A stretch of DNA of 64,000 nucleotides from Shinella sp. PSBB067 (GCF_016839145.1 NZ_CP069303.1:1240001-1304000); one strand, 5' to 3'; numbered from the stretch's first letter, positions 26,343 to 36,223 are shown. Notes: generated by a model not told the origin, from the letters alone. Made by a program: numbers and translations.

Positions 26343-27215
26343 GTGCAGGCAACGGGCTCGAAGCCACCGGGGAAGGGACGCGGCGCGCAGGCGCCGATGG
26401 CCGACCTGTGGCAGGACGACGCCGGGGAGCGGGGGCTTTCGGAAGAGAGCCTCGTCGTCGATCTTGCCGGCTTCGAAGGCCCGCTCGACCTTCTCCTGCA
26501 TCTCGCGCGCACGCAGAAGGTGGACCTCACCCGCATTTCCGTGCTGGCGCTCGCCGAGCAGTATCTCGTGTTCATCGACAGGGCGCGGAAGATCCGCATC
26601 GAGCTTGCCGCCGACTATCTCGTCATGGCCGCCTGGCTCGCCTATCTGAAGTCCCGCCTGCTGATCCCCAAGCAGGCGAAGGACGACGGACCCTCGGGCG
26701 AGGAGATGGCGGCAAGCCTCGCCTTCCGCCTGAAGCGCCTGGAGGCGATGCGCGATGCCGCCACCCGGCTCGTCAACCGCAACCGCCTCGGCCGCGACGT
26801 CTTCGCGCGCGGCATGCCGGAACATATCCCCACCGAGCGGCGCTCCGCCTTCGAGGCCTCGCTCTACGACCTGCTCAACGCCTATGCGTCGCTGCGCCAG
26901 CGCCATGCCGTCACCCAGGTCACCATCGAGAAGCGCACCGTCTGGTCGCTCGCCGACGCGCGCGCGATCCTCTCCCTGCTCGTCGGTGACGTGGACGACG
27001 ACTGGACGGCGCTCGATCATTTCATGCTGCGCTACCTCAGCGATCCGGCCGAACGCACGACGGCCATCGCCAGCGCCTTCGCCGCGACGCTCGAACTCGT
27101 CAGGGAAGGGCGCCTGGAACTGCGGCAGGACGGCGCGTTCCAGCCGCTCTACCTTCGCCGCGGTCCGAAGGCCGGCGAGCCCGAGGACGATGACGGGAGC
27201 GCCGGGCGTGATTGA
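26343..27215 (+). CDS. scpA: Segregation and condensation protein A
   Basis: A 290-residue kleisin of the bacterial SMC complex. The conserved core is VDLAGFEGPLDLLLHLARTQKVDL (about residues 40-62, the N-terminal SMC-contacting part) and LVMAAWLAYLKSRLLIP. A C-terminal winged-helix segment ends with LELRQDGAFQPLYL. GTG at 26343 was chosen because GGGAG lies 5 nt upstream; an ATG 18 codons later is possible. scpB overlaps the end of this gene. Confidence 0.92.
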   Translation: MQATGSKPPGKGRGAQAPMADLWQDDAGERGLSEESLVVDLAGFEGPLDLLLHLARTQKVDLTRISVLALAEQYLVFIDRARKIRIELAADYLVMAAWLAYLKSRLLIPKQAKDDGPSGEEMAASLAFRLKRLEAMRDAATRLVNRNRLGRDVFARGMPEHIPTERRSAFEASLYDLLNAYASLRQRHAVTQVTIEKRTVWSLADARAILSLLVGDVDDDWTALDHFMLRYLSDPAERTTAIASAFAATLELVREGRLELRQDGAFQPLYLRRGPKAGEPEDDDGSAGRD

Positions 27216-27924
27216 AGAGGATGAGCACGGCGCACCGCACGGGGCGGAAGGCGGCATGGTGGTCGATCCGCGCCGGCTGCACGAAGCCGCGCGAATCGCC
27301 GAGGCGCTGGTCTTCGCCTCCGCCGGTCCGGTTTCCGAGGCCTATATCGCCGAGCGCCTGCCGCGCGGCGTGGACGTGGCGCATGTCCTGCGCGAGTTGA
27401 AGGCGCTCTACGCCGGCCGCGGCGTCAATCTCGTGCAGGTGGCCGATGCCTGGGCCTTCCGCACCGCGCCGGATCTGTCTTTCGTCATCCGCACGGACGA
27501 GACCGAGATGCGCAAATTGTCGCGCGCCGCGCTCGAGGTGCTGTCGATCATCGCCTATCACCAGCCGGTCACCCGCGCCGAGATCGAGGACATCCGCGGC
27601 GTGCAGACGTCCAAGGGCACGCTCGACGTGCTGATGGAGGCCGGCTGGGTGCGCCTGCGCGGTCGCCGGCGCTCGCCGGGCCGCCCCGTAACCTTCGGCA
27701 CGACAAGGGATTTCCTCGACCATTTCGGCTTCGAGGACGTGCGCGACCTGCCGGGCCTCGAGGAACTGAAGGGCGCCGGCCTGCTTTCCGGCCGGATTCC
27801 CTCCAATTTCCAGGTGCCCCTGCCGCTCGGCGAGGAGGAAATGGCGGAGGACGAGGATCCGATCACCCAATTCGACCTTGAGGAGCTCGGTCTCTTGACA
27901 CCGGGCGGAAAAGAGGACGAATAG
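27190..27924 (+). CDS. scpB: Segregation and condensation protein B
   Basis: A 244-residue partner of ScpA with two winged-helix domains that dimerises on the kleisin. Family segments are RIAEALVFASAGPVSEAYIAERLP, AALEVLSIIAYHQPVTRAEIEDIRGV and GRRRSPGRPVTFGTTRDFLDHFG. An acidic tail (LGEEEMAEDEDP) follows. The ATG at 27190 overlaps scpA by 26 nt. A GTG at 27208 has a better-spaced GGGAG and is an equal alternative. Translational coupling to scpA is likely. Confidence 0.92.
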   Translation: MTGAPGVIEEDEHGAPHGAEGGMVVDPRRLHEAARIAEALVFASAGPVSEAYIAERLPRGVDVAHVLRELKALYAGRGVNLVQVADAWAFRTAPDLSFVIRTDETEMRKLSRAALEVLSIIAYHQPVTRAEIEDIRGVQTSKGTLDVLMEAGWVRLRGRRRSPGRPVTFGTTRDFLDHFGFEDVRDLPGLEELKGAGLLSGRIPSNFQVPLPLGEEEMAEDEDPITQFDLEELGLLTPGGKEDE

Positions 27925-28234
27925 GCCGAGGCTTGTGAACGGCCGTTGCGTCGGCAGATGGCCGGCGGCAGGGAAAGACTTCGAAAATGGCTTCGGACCC
28001 GTCCGGTTCCACCGGCATCGAGACGAGACGGGTTTCGGCGGCGGCCTTCGCGGGGCGCTCGCCTTCGGGAGACACGGCCCTGCCGGGACGTGTCCACCAC
28101 ACACGGCCGGCTCGACAATCATCGCCCGGATTGCGTAATGTCATGCTTTCGGCTAACCACCGCGACATAGTGGTATTTGAAAAAGACGGCTGAACGGCTT
28201 ACATCGGGTTCAGATTTCAACGGGAGTTAAGGGA
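27925..28234. other. Intergenic region between scpB and tatA
   Basis: 310 nt. Several short frames lack ribosome sites and family similarity. No hairpin with T-run and no operator stood out. It presumably holds the tatABC promoter. Confidence 0.5.
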
Positions 28235-28432
28235 ATGGGTTCTTTCAGCATCTGGCATTGGCTGATCGTTCTGGTGGTGGTGCTGCTGCTGTTCGGCCGC
28301 GGCAAGATTCCGGAACTGATGGGTGACGTCGCCAAGGGCATCAAGAGTTTCAAGAAGGGCATGTCCGACGAGGAAAACAGCGCCGCCGACCAGTCGAAGA
28401 CGGTCGATCACAAGGCTGACGAAGCCAAGTAA
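28235..28432 (+). CDS. tatA: Sec-independent translocase TatA
   Basis: A 65-residue protein: an N-terminal helix ([25 protein letters not shown]), the [12 protein letters not shown] hinge, an amphipathic helix ([17 protein letters not shown]) and a short acidic tail. TatA monomers form the pore for folded Tat substrates. It starts the tatABC operon, 50 nt before tatB. The twin-arginine OmpA-like protein at 1336 could be one of its substrates. Confidence 0.96.
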   Translation: MGSFSIWHWLIVLVVVLLLFGRGKIPELMGDVAKGIKSFKKGMSDEENSAADQSKTVDHKADEAK

Positions 28433-28482
28433 CCGGCGTTCGGCTGCGGGCAACGGCCTGCGGCCTCTAAGGACAGTATCCC

Positions 28483-29088
28483 ATGCTTGATGTCGGCTGG
28501 ACCGAAATACTCGTCATCGCCATCGTCCTGATCGTCGTGGTGGGTCCGAAGGACCTGCCGCAGATGCTGAGGACCTTCGGCCGCATGATGAGCAAGATGC
28601 GCGGCGTGGCGAGCGACTTCCGCCAGCAGTTCGACGAGGCGCTGCGCGAGGCCGATCTCGAAGATGTGCGCAAGACGATCGGCGAGGCACAGAAGCTCAA
28701 TCCGCTGAACACCATCCGGGACGCGGTCAATCCGCTGCGCCAGATGGGCGACGAGATCAAGGCCGATCTGCAGAAGTCGACCAGCGTCTCCCCGACACCG
28801 GCTTCCAGCCCGGCAGAGAGCGTTTCGAGCGCCCCGGTCGCCGTGCCCTCGGAGGCTGCAAAGCCGGCATCGGCAGAACCTGTCGCCGCCGTGCCGCTGA
28901 AGGCCGGCCCGACCAGCGCGACGGCGAAGAAGAAGCCGGCCGGGACCGCCGCCAAAGCCGCAAAGCCACGCAAGGCCGCCGCTAAGCCTGAGGGCGAGCC
29001 GAAGGCCGCTGCGGCCAGGGCGCCCGCGGCCAGGAAAACCGCCGCCACCAAGCCGAAGACGACGAAGACCAAGAAGGGCGACGCATGA
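28483..29088 (+). CDS. tatB: Sec-independent translocase TatB
   Basis: A 201-residue protein that forms the receptor with TatC. The N-terminal segment [26 protein letters not shown] with the Gly-Pro hinge and the following amphipathic helix are TatB-specific. The C-terminal 80 or so residues are rich in Lys, Ala and Pro ([29 protein letters not shown]), an unusual histone-H1-like tail. Its stop overlaps the tatC start by 4 nt (ATGA). Confidence 0.95.
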   Translation: MLDVGWTEILVIAIVLIVVVGPKDLPQMLRTFGRMMSKMRGVASDFRQQFDEALREADLEDVRKTIGEAQKLNPLNTIRDAVNPLRQMGDEIKADLQKSTSVSPTPASSPAESVSSAPVAVPSEAAKPASAEPVAAVPLKAGPTSATAKKKPAGTAAKAAKPRKAAAKPEGEPKAAAARAPAARKTAATKPKTTKTKKGDA

Positions 29089-29915
29089 GCGGCGATATCG
29101 AAGACAAGCCCCAGCCGCTGATCGAGCATCTGATAGAGCTTCGCCGGCGCTTGCTGTGGGCCGTCGGCGCGTTCTTCATTGCCTTCCTGGTCTGCTTCTA
29201 TTTCGCCAAGCAGCTCTTCAACCTGCTCGTCCTGCCCTTCAAGTGGGCGGTGAGCTGGGCGGGCCTTTCCCATCGCCATGTCGAATTGATCTACACGGCG
29301 CCGCAGGAATTCTTCTTCACGCAGATCAAGGTCGCCATGTTCGGCGCGCTGGTCATCGCCTTCCCGGTGATCGCCCAGCAGATCTACAAGTTCGTCGCCC
29401 CGGGCCTCTACAAGAACGAGCGGGCGGCCTTCCTGCCGTTCCTGATCGCGTCGCCCATCCTCTTCCTCATCGGCGCGGCGCTGGTCTATTTCTTCTTCAC
29501 GCCCATGGTCATGTGGTTCTTCCTGGCCATGGAGCAGGGCGGCGGCGAGGGGCAGGTCTCGATCCAGCTCCTGCCGAAGGTTTCCGAATATCTCAGCCTG
29601 ATCATGTCGCTGATCTTCGCCTTCGGCCTCGTCTTCCAGCTTCCGGTCGTCTCCTCGCTCCTGGTGCGCGCGGGCTTCATCGATACGCAGGCGCTGGTCA
29701 GCAAGCGCAAATACGCCATCGTCATCGCCTTCATCGTGGCCGCGGTGCTGACGCCCCCCGATCCGGTCTCCCAGATCGGTCTTGCGCTGCCGGCCATCCT
29801 TCTCTACGAGATTTCCATCTACACGGCCCGACTCATCGAACGGCAGCGGGCGCGCGCCTCGGAAGCGCAGGATGCGGAAAACGAGGTCGTTGCAACGCCG
29901 GGCGAGGCCGACTGA
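29085..29915 (+). CDS. tatC: Sec-independent translocase TatC
   Basis: A 276-residue six-helix membrane protein that recognises twin-arginine signals. The N-terminal cytoplasmic motif [17 protein letters not shown], the conserved Glu/Phe segment in [13 protein letters not shown], and a C-terminal charged tail agree with the family. It overlaps tatB by 4 nt and is followed by serS after 77 nt. Confidence 0.96.
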   Translation: MSGDIEDKPQPLIEHLIELRRRLLWAVGAFFIAFLVCFYFAKQLFNLLVLPFKWAVSWAGLSHRHVELIYTAPQEFFFTQIKVAMFGALVIAFPVIAQQIYKFVAPGLYKNERAAFLPFLIASPILFLIGAALVYFFFTPMVMWFFLAMEQGGGEGQVSIQLLPKVSEYLSLIMSLIFAFGLVFQLPVVSSLLVRAGFIDTQALVSKRKYAIVIAFIVAAVLTPPDPVSQIGLALPAILLYEISIYTARLIERQRARASEAQDAENEVVATPGEAD

Positions 29916-29992
29916 GGTCTTGCCGGCGGCGTTGCCGCAGGTCGCTGCCGGGCGCCGTCGGGTTTCATCCACGGAAAACGCCTGGAACGACG

Positions 29993-31276
29993 ATGCTTGA
30001 TATAAAATGGATCCGCGACAACGCCGACGCCCTCGATGCCGCTCTCGCCAAGCGCGGTGCGAGCCCTCTCGCCCGGACGCTGATCGACCTCGACGAGAGG
30101 CGCCGCAGCGTCATCCAGAAGGCGCAGGACATGCAGTCGCGCCGCAACGCCGCCTCCAAGGAGATCGGCGCGGCGATGGCCGGCAAGAATACCGAGCTCG
30201 CCGAGAAGCTGAAGGCCGAGGTGTCGGCGATCAAGGACCAGCTCCCAGCCGCCGAAGAGGAGGAGCGCCAGGTGACGGCCGAGCTCAATGACGCCCTGTC
30301 GCGCATCCCGAACATCCCCCTCGACGACGTGCCGGTCGGCTCGGACGAGGCGGGCAATGTCGAGACGCGCAAATGGGGCAACAAGCCCGGCTGGAACCAC
30401 AAGGCGCTGGAGCACTTCGACATCGGCGAGGCGCTTGGGTGGATGGATTTCGAGGCGGCCGCAAGGATCGCCGGCTCGCGCTTCACGGTGCTGAAGGGCC
30501 AGCTCGCGCGCCTCGAACGCGCGCTCGGCCAGTTCATGATCGACATGCACACGCAGGAGCACGGATATACGGAAGTCCACGCGCCGCTCCTCGTGCGTGA
30601 CGACGCCATGTACGGCACCGGCCAGCTCCCGAAATTTTCCGAAGACCTCTTCCGCACCACGGACGGCCGCTGGCTGATCCCGACCGCGGAAGTCTCGCTC
30701 ACCAATCTCGTGCGCGAGGAAATCCTCGACCAGGAGAAGCTGCCGCTGCGCTTCACCGCGCTGACGCCGTGCTTCCGTTCGGAAGCCGGCTCGTCGGGCC
30801 GCGACACGCGCGGCATGCTGCGCCAGCACCAGTTCATGAAGTGCGAGATGGTCTCGATCACCGATGCGGACAGCTCGATCGACGAACTGGAGCGCATGAC
30901 GGCCTGCGCGGAGGAGGTGCTGAAGCGCCTCGGCCTGCACTACCGCGTCATGACGCTGTGCACCGGCGACATGGGCTTCGGCGCCCGCAAGACCTACGAC
31001 CTCGAAGTCTGGCTGCCGGGACAGGACACGTTCCGCGAAATCTCCTCCTGCTCGGTCTGCGGCGATTTCCAGGCGCGCCGCATGAATGCGCGCTATCGCG
31101 GCAAGGACGAGAAGGCGACGCGCTTCGTCCATACGCTGAACGGCTCGGGCACGGCGGTCGGTCGCGCGCTGATCGCGGTGGTGGAGAATTACCTCAATGC
31201 CGACGGTTCGGTGACTGTGCCGGAGGTCCTGCTTCCCTATATGGGCGGGCTCACGAAGATCGAGAAGGCCGCCTGA
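29993..31276 (+). CDS. serS: Seryl-tRNA synthetase
   Basis: A 427-residue class II synthetase. The N-terminal coiled-coil arm that grips the tRNA variable arm spans about residues 25-105 ([22 protein letters not shown] and [17 protein letters not shown]). Motif 2 is [17 protein letters not shown], and motif 3 is [18 protein letters not shown]. It lies between tatC and surE with gaps of 77 and 14 nt, which supports a tatABC-serS-surE-pcm transcription unit. Confidence 0.97.
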   Translation: MLDIKWIRDNADALDAALAKRGASPLARTLIDLDERRRSVIQKAQDMQSRRNAASKEIGAAMAGKNTELAEKLKAEVSAIKDQLPAAEEEERQVTAELNDALSRIPNIPLDDVPVGSDEAGNVETRKWGNKPGWNHKALEHFDIGEALGWMDFEAAARIAGSRFTVLKGQLARLERALGQFMIDMHTQEHGYTEVHAPLLVRDDAMYGTGQLPKFSEDLFRTTDGRWLIPTAEVSLTNLVREEILDQEKLPLRFTALTPCFRSEAGSSGRDTRGMLRQHQFMKCEMVSITDADSSIDELERMTACAEEVLKRLGLHYRVMTLCTGDMGFGARKTYDLEVWLPGQDTFREISSCSVCGDFQARRMNARYRGKDEKATRFVHTLNGSGTAVGRALIAVVENYLNADGSVTVPEVLLPYMGGLTKIEKAA

Positions 31277-31290
31277 GGCGGGGGAACGGA

Positions 31291-32061
31291 ATGCGCATCC
31301 TTCTGACCAACGACGACGGAATCCACGCCGAGGGCCTCGCGGTCCTCGAACGGATCGCGCGTGAACTCACCGACGACGTCTGGGTCGTGGCACCGGAGAC
31401 GGACCAGAGCGGCCTTGCGCATTCGCTGACGCTCTCCGAGCCGCTGCGCCTGCGCAGGATCGACGACAAGCGCTTCGCACTGCGCGGCACGCCGACGGAC
31501 TGCGTCATCATGGGCGTGCGCGAGGTGCTCGACAGGAAGCCGGACCTCGTTCTTTCGGGCGTCAATGCCGGCGCCAACATGGCGGACGACGTCACCTATT
31601 CCGGCACCATCGCCGGCGCCATCGAGGGGACGCTGCAGGGCATCAAGTCGATGGCGCTGAGCCAGGCCTACAACCATGCCGGCGGCCGCGTCGTGCCGTG
31701 GGAAGTGGCGGAGAGCTTTGCCCCGAACCTCATCCGCCAGTTGATGGACGTGGAACTGCCGGACTGGACGTTCTTCAACCTCAACTTCCCGAACTGCCCT
31801 CCCAAGGATCTGCAGGGCGTCGAGGTGACGAGCCAGGGCAAGCTCGATTTCGGCCTGACGATCGAAGAGCGCGCCGACGGCCGCGGCTTTCCCTATTACT
31901 GGCTGCGCTTCGGCGAGCGCAAGGGCGACTTCCGCTCGGGCACCGACATCCATGCCGTGAAGAACCACAAGATCTCGGTCACGCCGCTCAAGCTCGACCT
32001 CACGGACTATACCGTGCTGGATCGCGTGAAGCGCGCACTCAGCGGAAAGGGCGACGATTGA
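31291..32061 (+). CDS. surE: 5'/3'-nucleotidase SurE
   Basis: A 256-residue metal-dependent nucleotidase. The family signature [16 protein letters not shown] opens the protein (Asp-Asp metal site), and [24 protein letters not shown] segments follow. It dephosphorylates nucleoside 5'/3'-monophosphates. The next gene, pcm, overlaps its stop by 4 nt. The surE-pcm pair is widespread and linked to stationary-phase survival. Confidence 0.95.
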   Translation: MRILLTNDDGIHAEGLAVLERIARELTDDVWVVAPETDQSGLAHSLTLSEPLRLRRIDDKRFALRGTPTDCVIMGVREVLDRKPDLVLSGVNAGANMADDVTYSGTIAGAIEGTLQGIKSMALSQAYNHAGGRVVPWEVAESFAPNLIRQLMDVELPDWTFFNLNFPNCPPKDLQGVEVTSQGKLDFGLTIEERADGRGFPYYWLRFGERKGDFRSGTDIHAVKNHKISVTPLKLDLTDYTVLDRVKRALSGKGDD

Positions 32062-32714
32062 GCACGGGCCGGGTGATCGAGAAGGAAGGTTTTGCCGCGC
32101 TGGCCTTGCGCCTGCGCGGCGAGGGCATCAACAATCTCGACCTTCTGACGGCTGTCGAACAGACGCCGCGCACGCTCTTCGTGCCGCCGCAGTTCGCGGG
32201 CGAGGCCTATTCCAGACGTCTCCTGCCGCTCGATTGCGGCTCCTTCATCGAGGGCATCGACCTTGCGGTCCGCCTGCTCAATCTCCTCAGCCTCAAGGCC
32301 GGCCAGCGCGTGCTGGAGGTGGGCACCGGCAGCGGCTTCACCGCCGCCGTCATGGGGCGGCTGACGGAACGGGTGCTGACGATCGACCGCTACCGCACGC
32401 TCGTCACCAATGCGCAGCAGTCCATCGAGAAGGCGGGCATCCGCAACGTCATCGTGCGCCAGGCCGACGGCAGCAACGGAATGCCGGGCGAGGGCACCTT
32501 CGACCGCATCCTCGTCACCGCCGCCTTTCCCGCCTTGCCCCGCTTCTTCGCCGAGCAGCTCGTGTCCGGCGGCATGCTGATCGCGCCGGTCATGGTGAGC
32601 GATACCGAGTGCCGCATGCTGAAGCTGGTGAAGACCGGCAGCCGCTTCGACCGCGAAGACCTTTTCGCGGTGCCCTACCTGCCCATCGTCTCCCAGATGG
32701 CGCAGGCCCTCTAG
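32058..32714 (+). CDS. pcm: Protein-L-isoaspartate O-methyltransferase (second copy)
   Basis: A 218-residue SAM methyltransferase. The SAM motif I is [15 protein letters not shown]; the NAVEQTPR-like segment at residues 30-40 reads [21 protein letters not shown]. It differs clearly from the copy at 10196 in the N-terminal third. A TTG start overlapping the surE stop (ATTGA-type overlap) is likely, with AAAGGG 8 nt upstream; the GTG at 32073 is an alternative. Coupling to surE is expected. Confidence 0.88.
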   Translation: MSTGRVIEKEGFAALALRLRGEGINNLDLLTAVEQTPRTLFVPPQFAGEAYSRRLLPLDCGSFIEGIDLAVRLLNLLSLKAGQRVLEVGTGSGFTAAVMGRLTERVLTIDRYRTLVTNAQQSIEKAGIRNVIVRQADGSNGMPGEGTFDRILVTAAFPALPRFFAEQLVSGGMLIAPVMVSDTECRMLKLVKTGSRFDREDLFAVPYLPIVSQMAQAL

Positions 32715-32756
32715 ATCCGTTTCCCATCGTCGATTTGCCCGGCTCGGCAGGCATTC

Positions 32757-32781
32757 GCCCGCTGAGTCCGCGGCTTTTTTT
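32757..32781 (+). terminator. Weak terminator after the surE-pcm unit
   Basis: A short GC stem around CCGC...GCGG is followed by seven T residues. The stem is only about 5 bp. Confidence 0.35.
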
Positions 32782-32850
32782 GCGCAAATCCACGCATCCT
32801 CCTCCAGTCGCTGCACGCAGGGCACGGATTCTCCGCACGAATACAGCGCG

Positions 32851-32865
32851 TTAACCTTTTGTTAA
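32851..32865. promoter_or_regulatory. CtrA box (TTAA-N7-TTAA)
   Basis: TTAA-CCTTTTG-TTAA is a perfect match to the CtrA consensus. It sits 111 nt upstream of the gene at 32976. CtrA itself is not in the window. Confidence 0.5.
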
Positions 32866-32975
32866 TTTGCGCAAGCCTCGCGCAAGCTTCGGGGCGTAGG
32901 CCGGAAAGCGAAGCAGAAGGTTCCGCGTGGAACGCCGGTTTCCCAGCGGGTTCGGCCGTTCCGATGGAGAGGGAA

Positions 32976-33602
32976 ATGTACGTCTCGAACAGGATCGCAA
33001 GCGGTTCTACCGGCGACAGCCTCGCTTATCTGGCGACGAGGGCTGCCGGCACGGCCGTCGAGGAGAATGCCGAGGCCGGTTCGAGCGCGCAACTTGCAGG
33101 CGGCAGCTACGATCCCTCGGCCCATGTCGGCCTGTCGGTGGACGCGCTGCTGGTGCTGAGCGTTGCGAAGGAAGAGATCGCTTACAATCAGCCCGCGCTG
33201 ACCGCGGCCGAGCGCGACAATCTCGAAACGACGGAACTCGAAAAGCGCGAATATGCGGCCTACGGTCATTTCCTCGACGAGGGCGACCGCAAGGCCTACT
33301 ATCGCGCCTATATCGAATATTACGACAGCATGCCGCCGCAGGACCAGGGCAGCGCCCGCTATGCCGGAACCCGCGAGCCGGCGATCGCCGCCCTGCGCGC
33401 CATCGCCTACAACGAAAGCGCGCTCGACATGACGGTGCCCGGGAGCGCCCTGGAGAATGCGACGAGCGCCGGCGAACGGACGGCCCGGCGCGCCACGCCC
33501 ATTTCGGCGATCTTCCAGCCGGGGCAGGGCGACTTCGAGAACGCCGCCCGTGTCGCCGGCCGGATCTCGCGCGCCGACGCGATGTACGCGACCGGTTTCT
33601 GA
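32976..33602 (+). CDS. Conserved hypothetical protein (208 aa)
   Basis: I do not recognise a domain. The N-terminus (MYVSNRIASGSTGDSLAYLATR) is Ser/Gly/Ala-rich without a signal peptide. A middle helical region is rich in Glu and Tyr (KEEIAYNQPALTAAERDNLE, REYAAYGHFLDEGDRKAYY). The tail is Ala/Arg-rich, ending ADAMYATGF. The start was placed at 32976 because GAGAGGGAA precedes the ATG; the upstream extension is less protein-like. A perfect CtrA box 111 nt upstream suggests cell-cycle or motility-linked expression. Its neighbours are pcm and an NlpD-like envelope gene. Confidence 0.65.
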   Translation: MYVSNRIASGSTGDSLAYLATRAAGTAVEENAEAGSSAQLAGGSYDPSAHVGLSVDALLVLSVAKEEIAYNQPALTAAERDNLETTELEKREYAAYGHFLDEGDRKAYYRAYIEYYDSMPPQDQGSARYAGTREPAIAALRAIAYNESALDMTVPGSALENATSAGERTARRATPISAIFQPGQGDFENAARVAGRISRADAMYATGF

Positions 33603-33682
33603 CCCCGCCCGCCGTCATCGAGCCACGGCGCGAAGGCGCCATGGTTATCAATTCATCAAAAAAAATTGCGAAACGTCCGGCT

Positions 33683-33697
33683 TTAACCGGGCAGTAA
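33683..33697. promoter_or_regulatory. Imperfect CtrA-like site (TTAA-N7-GTAA)
   Basis: One mismatch from TTAA-N7-TTAA, 55 nt upstream of the NlpD-like gene. It is weak evidence alone. Confidence 0.3.
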
Positions 33698-33751
33698 CTC
33701 TAACGCGCTTTAATCGGTCTAAATCAAGTAGCGTACCGATTGGGTAGTTTC

Positions 33752-35305
33752 ATGCGTAAGAGTGTATCGCCGAGTTTTGGTAGGACCGCGACCCGCCTTA
33801 TGGCGGCAGCCCTGCTGGCAAGCGTCGCGACCGGGTGCAGCTCGGACGCAAGCCGCTTCGGCGGCCTTTTTTCCAGCTCCGGTCAGGATAACATGACCAC
33901 GAGCTCGGTCCCCCGCCGCACGCTTTTCGGCGGCAACGCCAATCCTGTTCCGCGCGGCGATATCGGCAACGGCGGGCAGCAATATGCCTCCGGCGGCCAG
34001 ATGGGCTCCCGCAGCGAGGCGCTGAACCAGCCGTTCCCCGGTCAGGGCAACGTCTCCTACGATCCGATCAACACCTCGACGACCACCGGTTCCGGCACGC
34101 GCCTGGCGACCACACCGATGAGCGTCCAGCGCGGCGAACTGGCCGATCCCACCGCCAGCCGTGCGGCCGAACGCCAGGCCTCGCTCGGGCAGGAGATGCC
34201 GCCGCGCAAGGCAAAGCCGATCGTCGAGGACACGCTCACGACGGGGACCGTCAAGAGCAAGGCCGGCTGGTCGACGAACAACGCGCCGGTCGTCATGCTT
34301 CGCCAGGGCGAGAGCGTCACGACGCTCGCCAAGCGCTACGGCGTGCCGGAGAAGGAAATCCTCGCCGCCAACGGCCTGAAGCGCGCCTCGGACGCCGAGC
34401 CGGGCCAGAAGATCGTCATTCCCACCTTCAGCACGACGGCAAGCGCGGCCAAGGCCTCCACCGACAGCACGCTGAAGGTCGACAACAGGCTGCCGGCGCC
34501 CGAGCGCAGCGGCGAGCAGAAGGTCGCGATCCTGCCCGGCACCTCCACCCGTGACAAGGTGAAGTCGGAAAGCGGCCAGGCGAATTCCAACCTCGCCGAT
34601 GCCGGCGAGGGCAAGGGCAAGGGCGGCTACGAGGTGCAGCCGGGCGATTCGCTCGCCAAGATCGCCCGCAGCAACGGTGTTTCGGTCGAGGCGCTGAAGA
34701 AGGCGAACGGCATGCAGACCGCGTCGATCCGCATCGGCCAGAAGCTGGTCATCCCGGCCGCCGGCGAAGCCGCGACCGACAGGACCGTGACCGCATCTGT
34801 GCCCGTCAGCAAGAAGCTCGATGCGGCCGAAAAGAAGCCGGAAGCCTACAAGGCGCCGGTCAAGACGGTCTCGGTCAAGGAAGCCACGGAAAAGTCCGAC
34901 GTGACGGACGCCGCGCCGGAAGCCACCGGCATCGGCAAGTATCGCTGGCCGGTGCGCGGCGCGGTCATCGCCGGCTACGGCGCCAATGTCGACGGCAACC
35001 GCAACGACGGCATCGACATCTCCGTTCCCGAGGGCACGCCCATCAAGGCCGCCGAAAACGGCGTCGTCATCTATGCCGGCAGCAGCCTGAAGGAACTCGG
35101 CAACGCGGTTCTCGTCCGCCACGACGACGGCACGGTCACGGTCTACGGCCATGCCGGCGAACTGAACGTCCAGCGCGGCCAGAAGATCCAGCGCGGCCAG
35201 ACGGTCGCCGCCTCGGGCATGAGCGGCAACGCCACCCGCCCGAAGGTGCATTTCGAGGTGCGCAAGAACGCGACCCCGGTCAACCCGATGACCTTCCTGG
35301 AATAG
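33752..35305 (+). CDS. NlpD-like LysM / degenerate M23 lipoprotein
   Basis: 517 residues. The lipobox is SVATGC in the N-terminal signal (cleavage before the Cys). Two LysM repeats follow, about residues 180-225 (VVMLRQGESVTTLAKRYGV) and 291-335 (YEVQPGDSLAKIARSNGVS). A C-terminal LytM/M23 domain covers about 396-516. In that domain the first zinc His is replaced by Asn in NDGIDIS and the HxH pair reads KVH, so hydrolase activity is unlikely. This matches NlpD/EnvC-type activators of septal amidases rather than an endopeptidase. Start: MRKSVSPSFGRTATRL at ATG 33752; the TTG four codons earlier is possible. It faces the DUF815 gene across a shared terminator. Confidence 0.9.
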   Translation: MRKSVSPSFGRTATRLMAAALLASVATGCSSDASRFGGLFSSSGQDNMTTSSVPRRTLFGGNANPVPRGDIGNGGQQYASGGQMGSRSEALNQPFPGQGNVSYDPINTSTTTGSGTRLATTPMSVQRGELADPTASRAAERQASLGQEMPPRKAKPIVEDTLTTGTVKSKAGWSTNNAPVVMLRQGESVTTLAKRYGVPEKEILAANGLKRASDAEPGQKIVIPTFSTTASAAKASTDSTLKVDNRLPAPERSGEQKVAILPGTSTRDKVKSESGQANSNLADAGEGKGKGGYEVQPGDSLAKIARSNGVSVEALKKANGMQTASIRIGQKLVIPAAGEAATDRTVTASVPVSKKLDAAEKKPEAYKAPVKTVSVKEATEKSDVTDAAPEATGIGKYRWPVRGAVIAGYGANVDGNRNDGIDISVPEGTPIKAAENGVVIYAGSSLKELGNAVLVRHDDGTVTVYGHAGELNVQRGQKIQRGQTVAASGMSGNATRPKVHFEVRKNATPVNPMTFLE

Positions 35306-35331
35306 GATCGGTCCGGCAGACCACGGTTGAG

Positions 35332-35354
35332 AGGCCCGGCTTGCCGGGCCTTTT
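35332..35354. terminator. Terminator shared by convergent NlpD-like and DUF815 genes
   Basis: AGGCCCGGC / GCCGGGCCT, 9-bp stem, TTTT on the plus strand. The stop codon of the DUF815 gene begins at its edge. Confidence 0.8.
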
Positions 35355-36223
35355 CATTTTGCCAGCGACTTGCCGAGGCGGCCGGCGAGGTCCTGCACAT
35401 ATTGCCAGGCGACGCGGCCGGAGCGCGAGCCGCGGGTGGTGGCCCATTCGAGGGCTTCGGCGTGCAGTTGCTCCTGCGGCAGGTCGAGCCCGAAATGGCT
35501 GGCATAGCCGTCGATCATCTCGATATATTCCGCCTGGCTGCACTTGTAGAAGCCGAGCCAGAGGCCGAATCGGTCGGAGAGCGAGACCTTTTCCTCCACG
35601 GCCTCGGACGGGTTGATCGCCGTCGACTGCTCGTTCTCGATCATGTTGCGCGGCAGCAGGTGCCGGCGGTTCGACGTCGCATAGAGCAGCACGTTGTCCG
35701 GCCTGCCTTCCACGCCGCCGTCGAGCGCCGCCTTCAGCGACTTGTAGGACGTGTCGTCGTGGTCGAAGGAAAGGTCGTCGCAGAAGAGGATGACGGGGAA
35801 GGGCACTTCCTTGAGGATGTCGAGAAGCGCCGGCAGGGTCGCGATGTCCTCGCGGTGCACCTCCACGAGCTTCAGCCTGGCTTCCGTTTCCTTCGCGGCA
35901 AGCGCATGCACGGACTTGACGAGCGACGACTTGCCCATGCCGCGCGCGCCCCACAGGAGCACGTTGTTGGCCGGCAGGCCCCGGGCGAAGCGGACGGTGT
36001 TGTCGACGAGGATGTCGCGCACATGCTCCACGCCGCGGATGAGCTCGATGTCGATGCGGTTCGGCCGCTTGACGGGCTGTACCTGAAGGCGTGCGGGCGC
36101 CCAGACGAAGACGTCGGCGGCGTCCCAGTCGTTGACGGCGGGGGCCGGGCCGGCGAGGCGTTCCAGTGCGGCGGTGATGCGGCCGATTTCGGCCAGCAGA
36201 AGCTTGACGTGATCTTCCTGCAA
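35354..36223 (-). CDS. DUF815 family AAA-type ATPase
   Basis: A 289-residue P-loop ATPase. Walker A is GARGMGKSS (residues about 92-100). The acidic Walker B is VILFCDDLSF. NVLLYATSNRRHLLP is the sensor 1 region, and the arginine-rich FGLWLGFYKCSQ segment follows. The family (DUF815) is widespread but has no settled function. It lies upstream of yajC (divergent) and next to the NlpD-like gene. Confidence 0.87.
   Translation of the reverse strand: MQEDHVKLLLAEIGRITAALERLAGPAPAVNDWDAADVFVWAPARLQVQPVKRPNRIDIELIRGVEHVRDILVDNTVRFARGLPANNVLLWGARGMGKSSLVKSVHALAAKETEARLKLVEVHREDIATLPALLDILKEVPFPVILFCDDLSFDHDDTSYKSLKAALDGGVEGRPDNVLLYATSNRRHLLPRNMIENEQSTAINPSEAVEEKVSLSDRFGLWLGFYKCSQAEYIEMIDGYASHFGLDLPQEQLHAEALEWATTRGSRSGRVAWQYVQDLAGRLGKSLAK

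Noticed and set aside
22003..26367. Open frame of 1454 codons on the minus strand over the SPOR gene and nagZ
   Set aside because: High GC makes long antisense frames common. It crosses several real genes, has Arg/Gly/Asp-rich low-complexity composition and no family motif.
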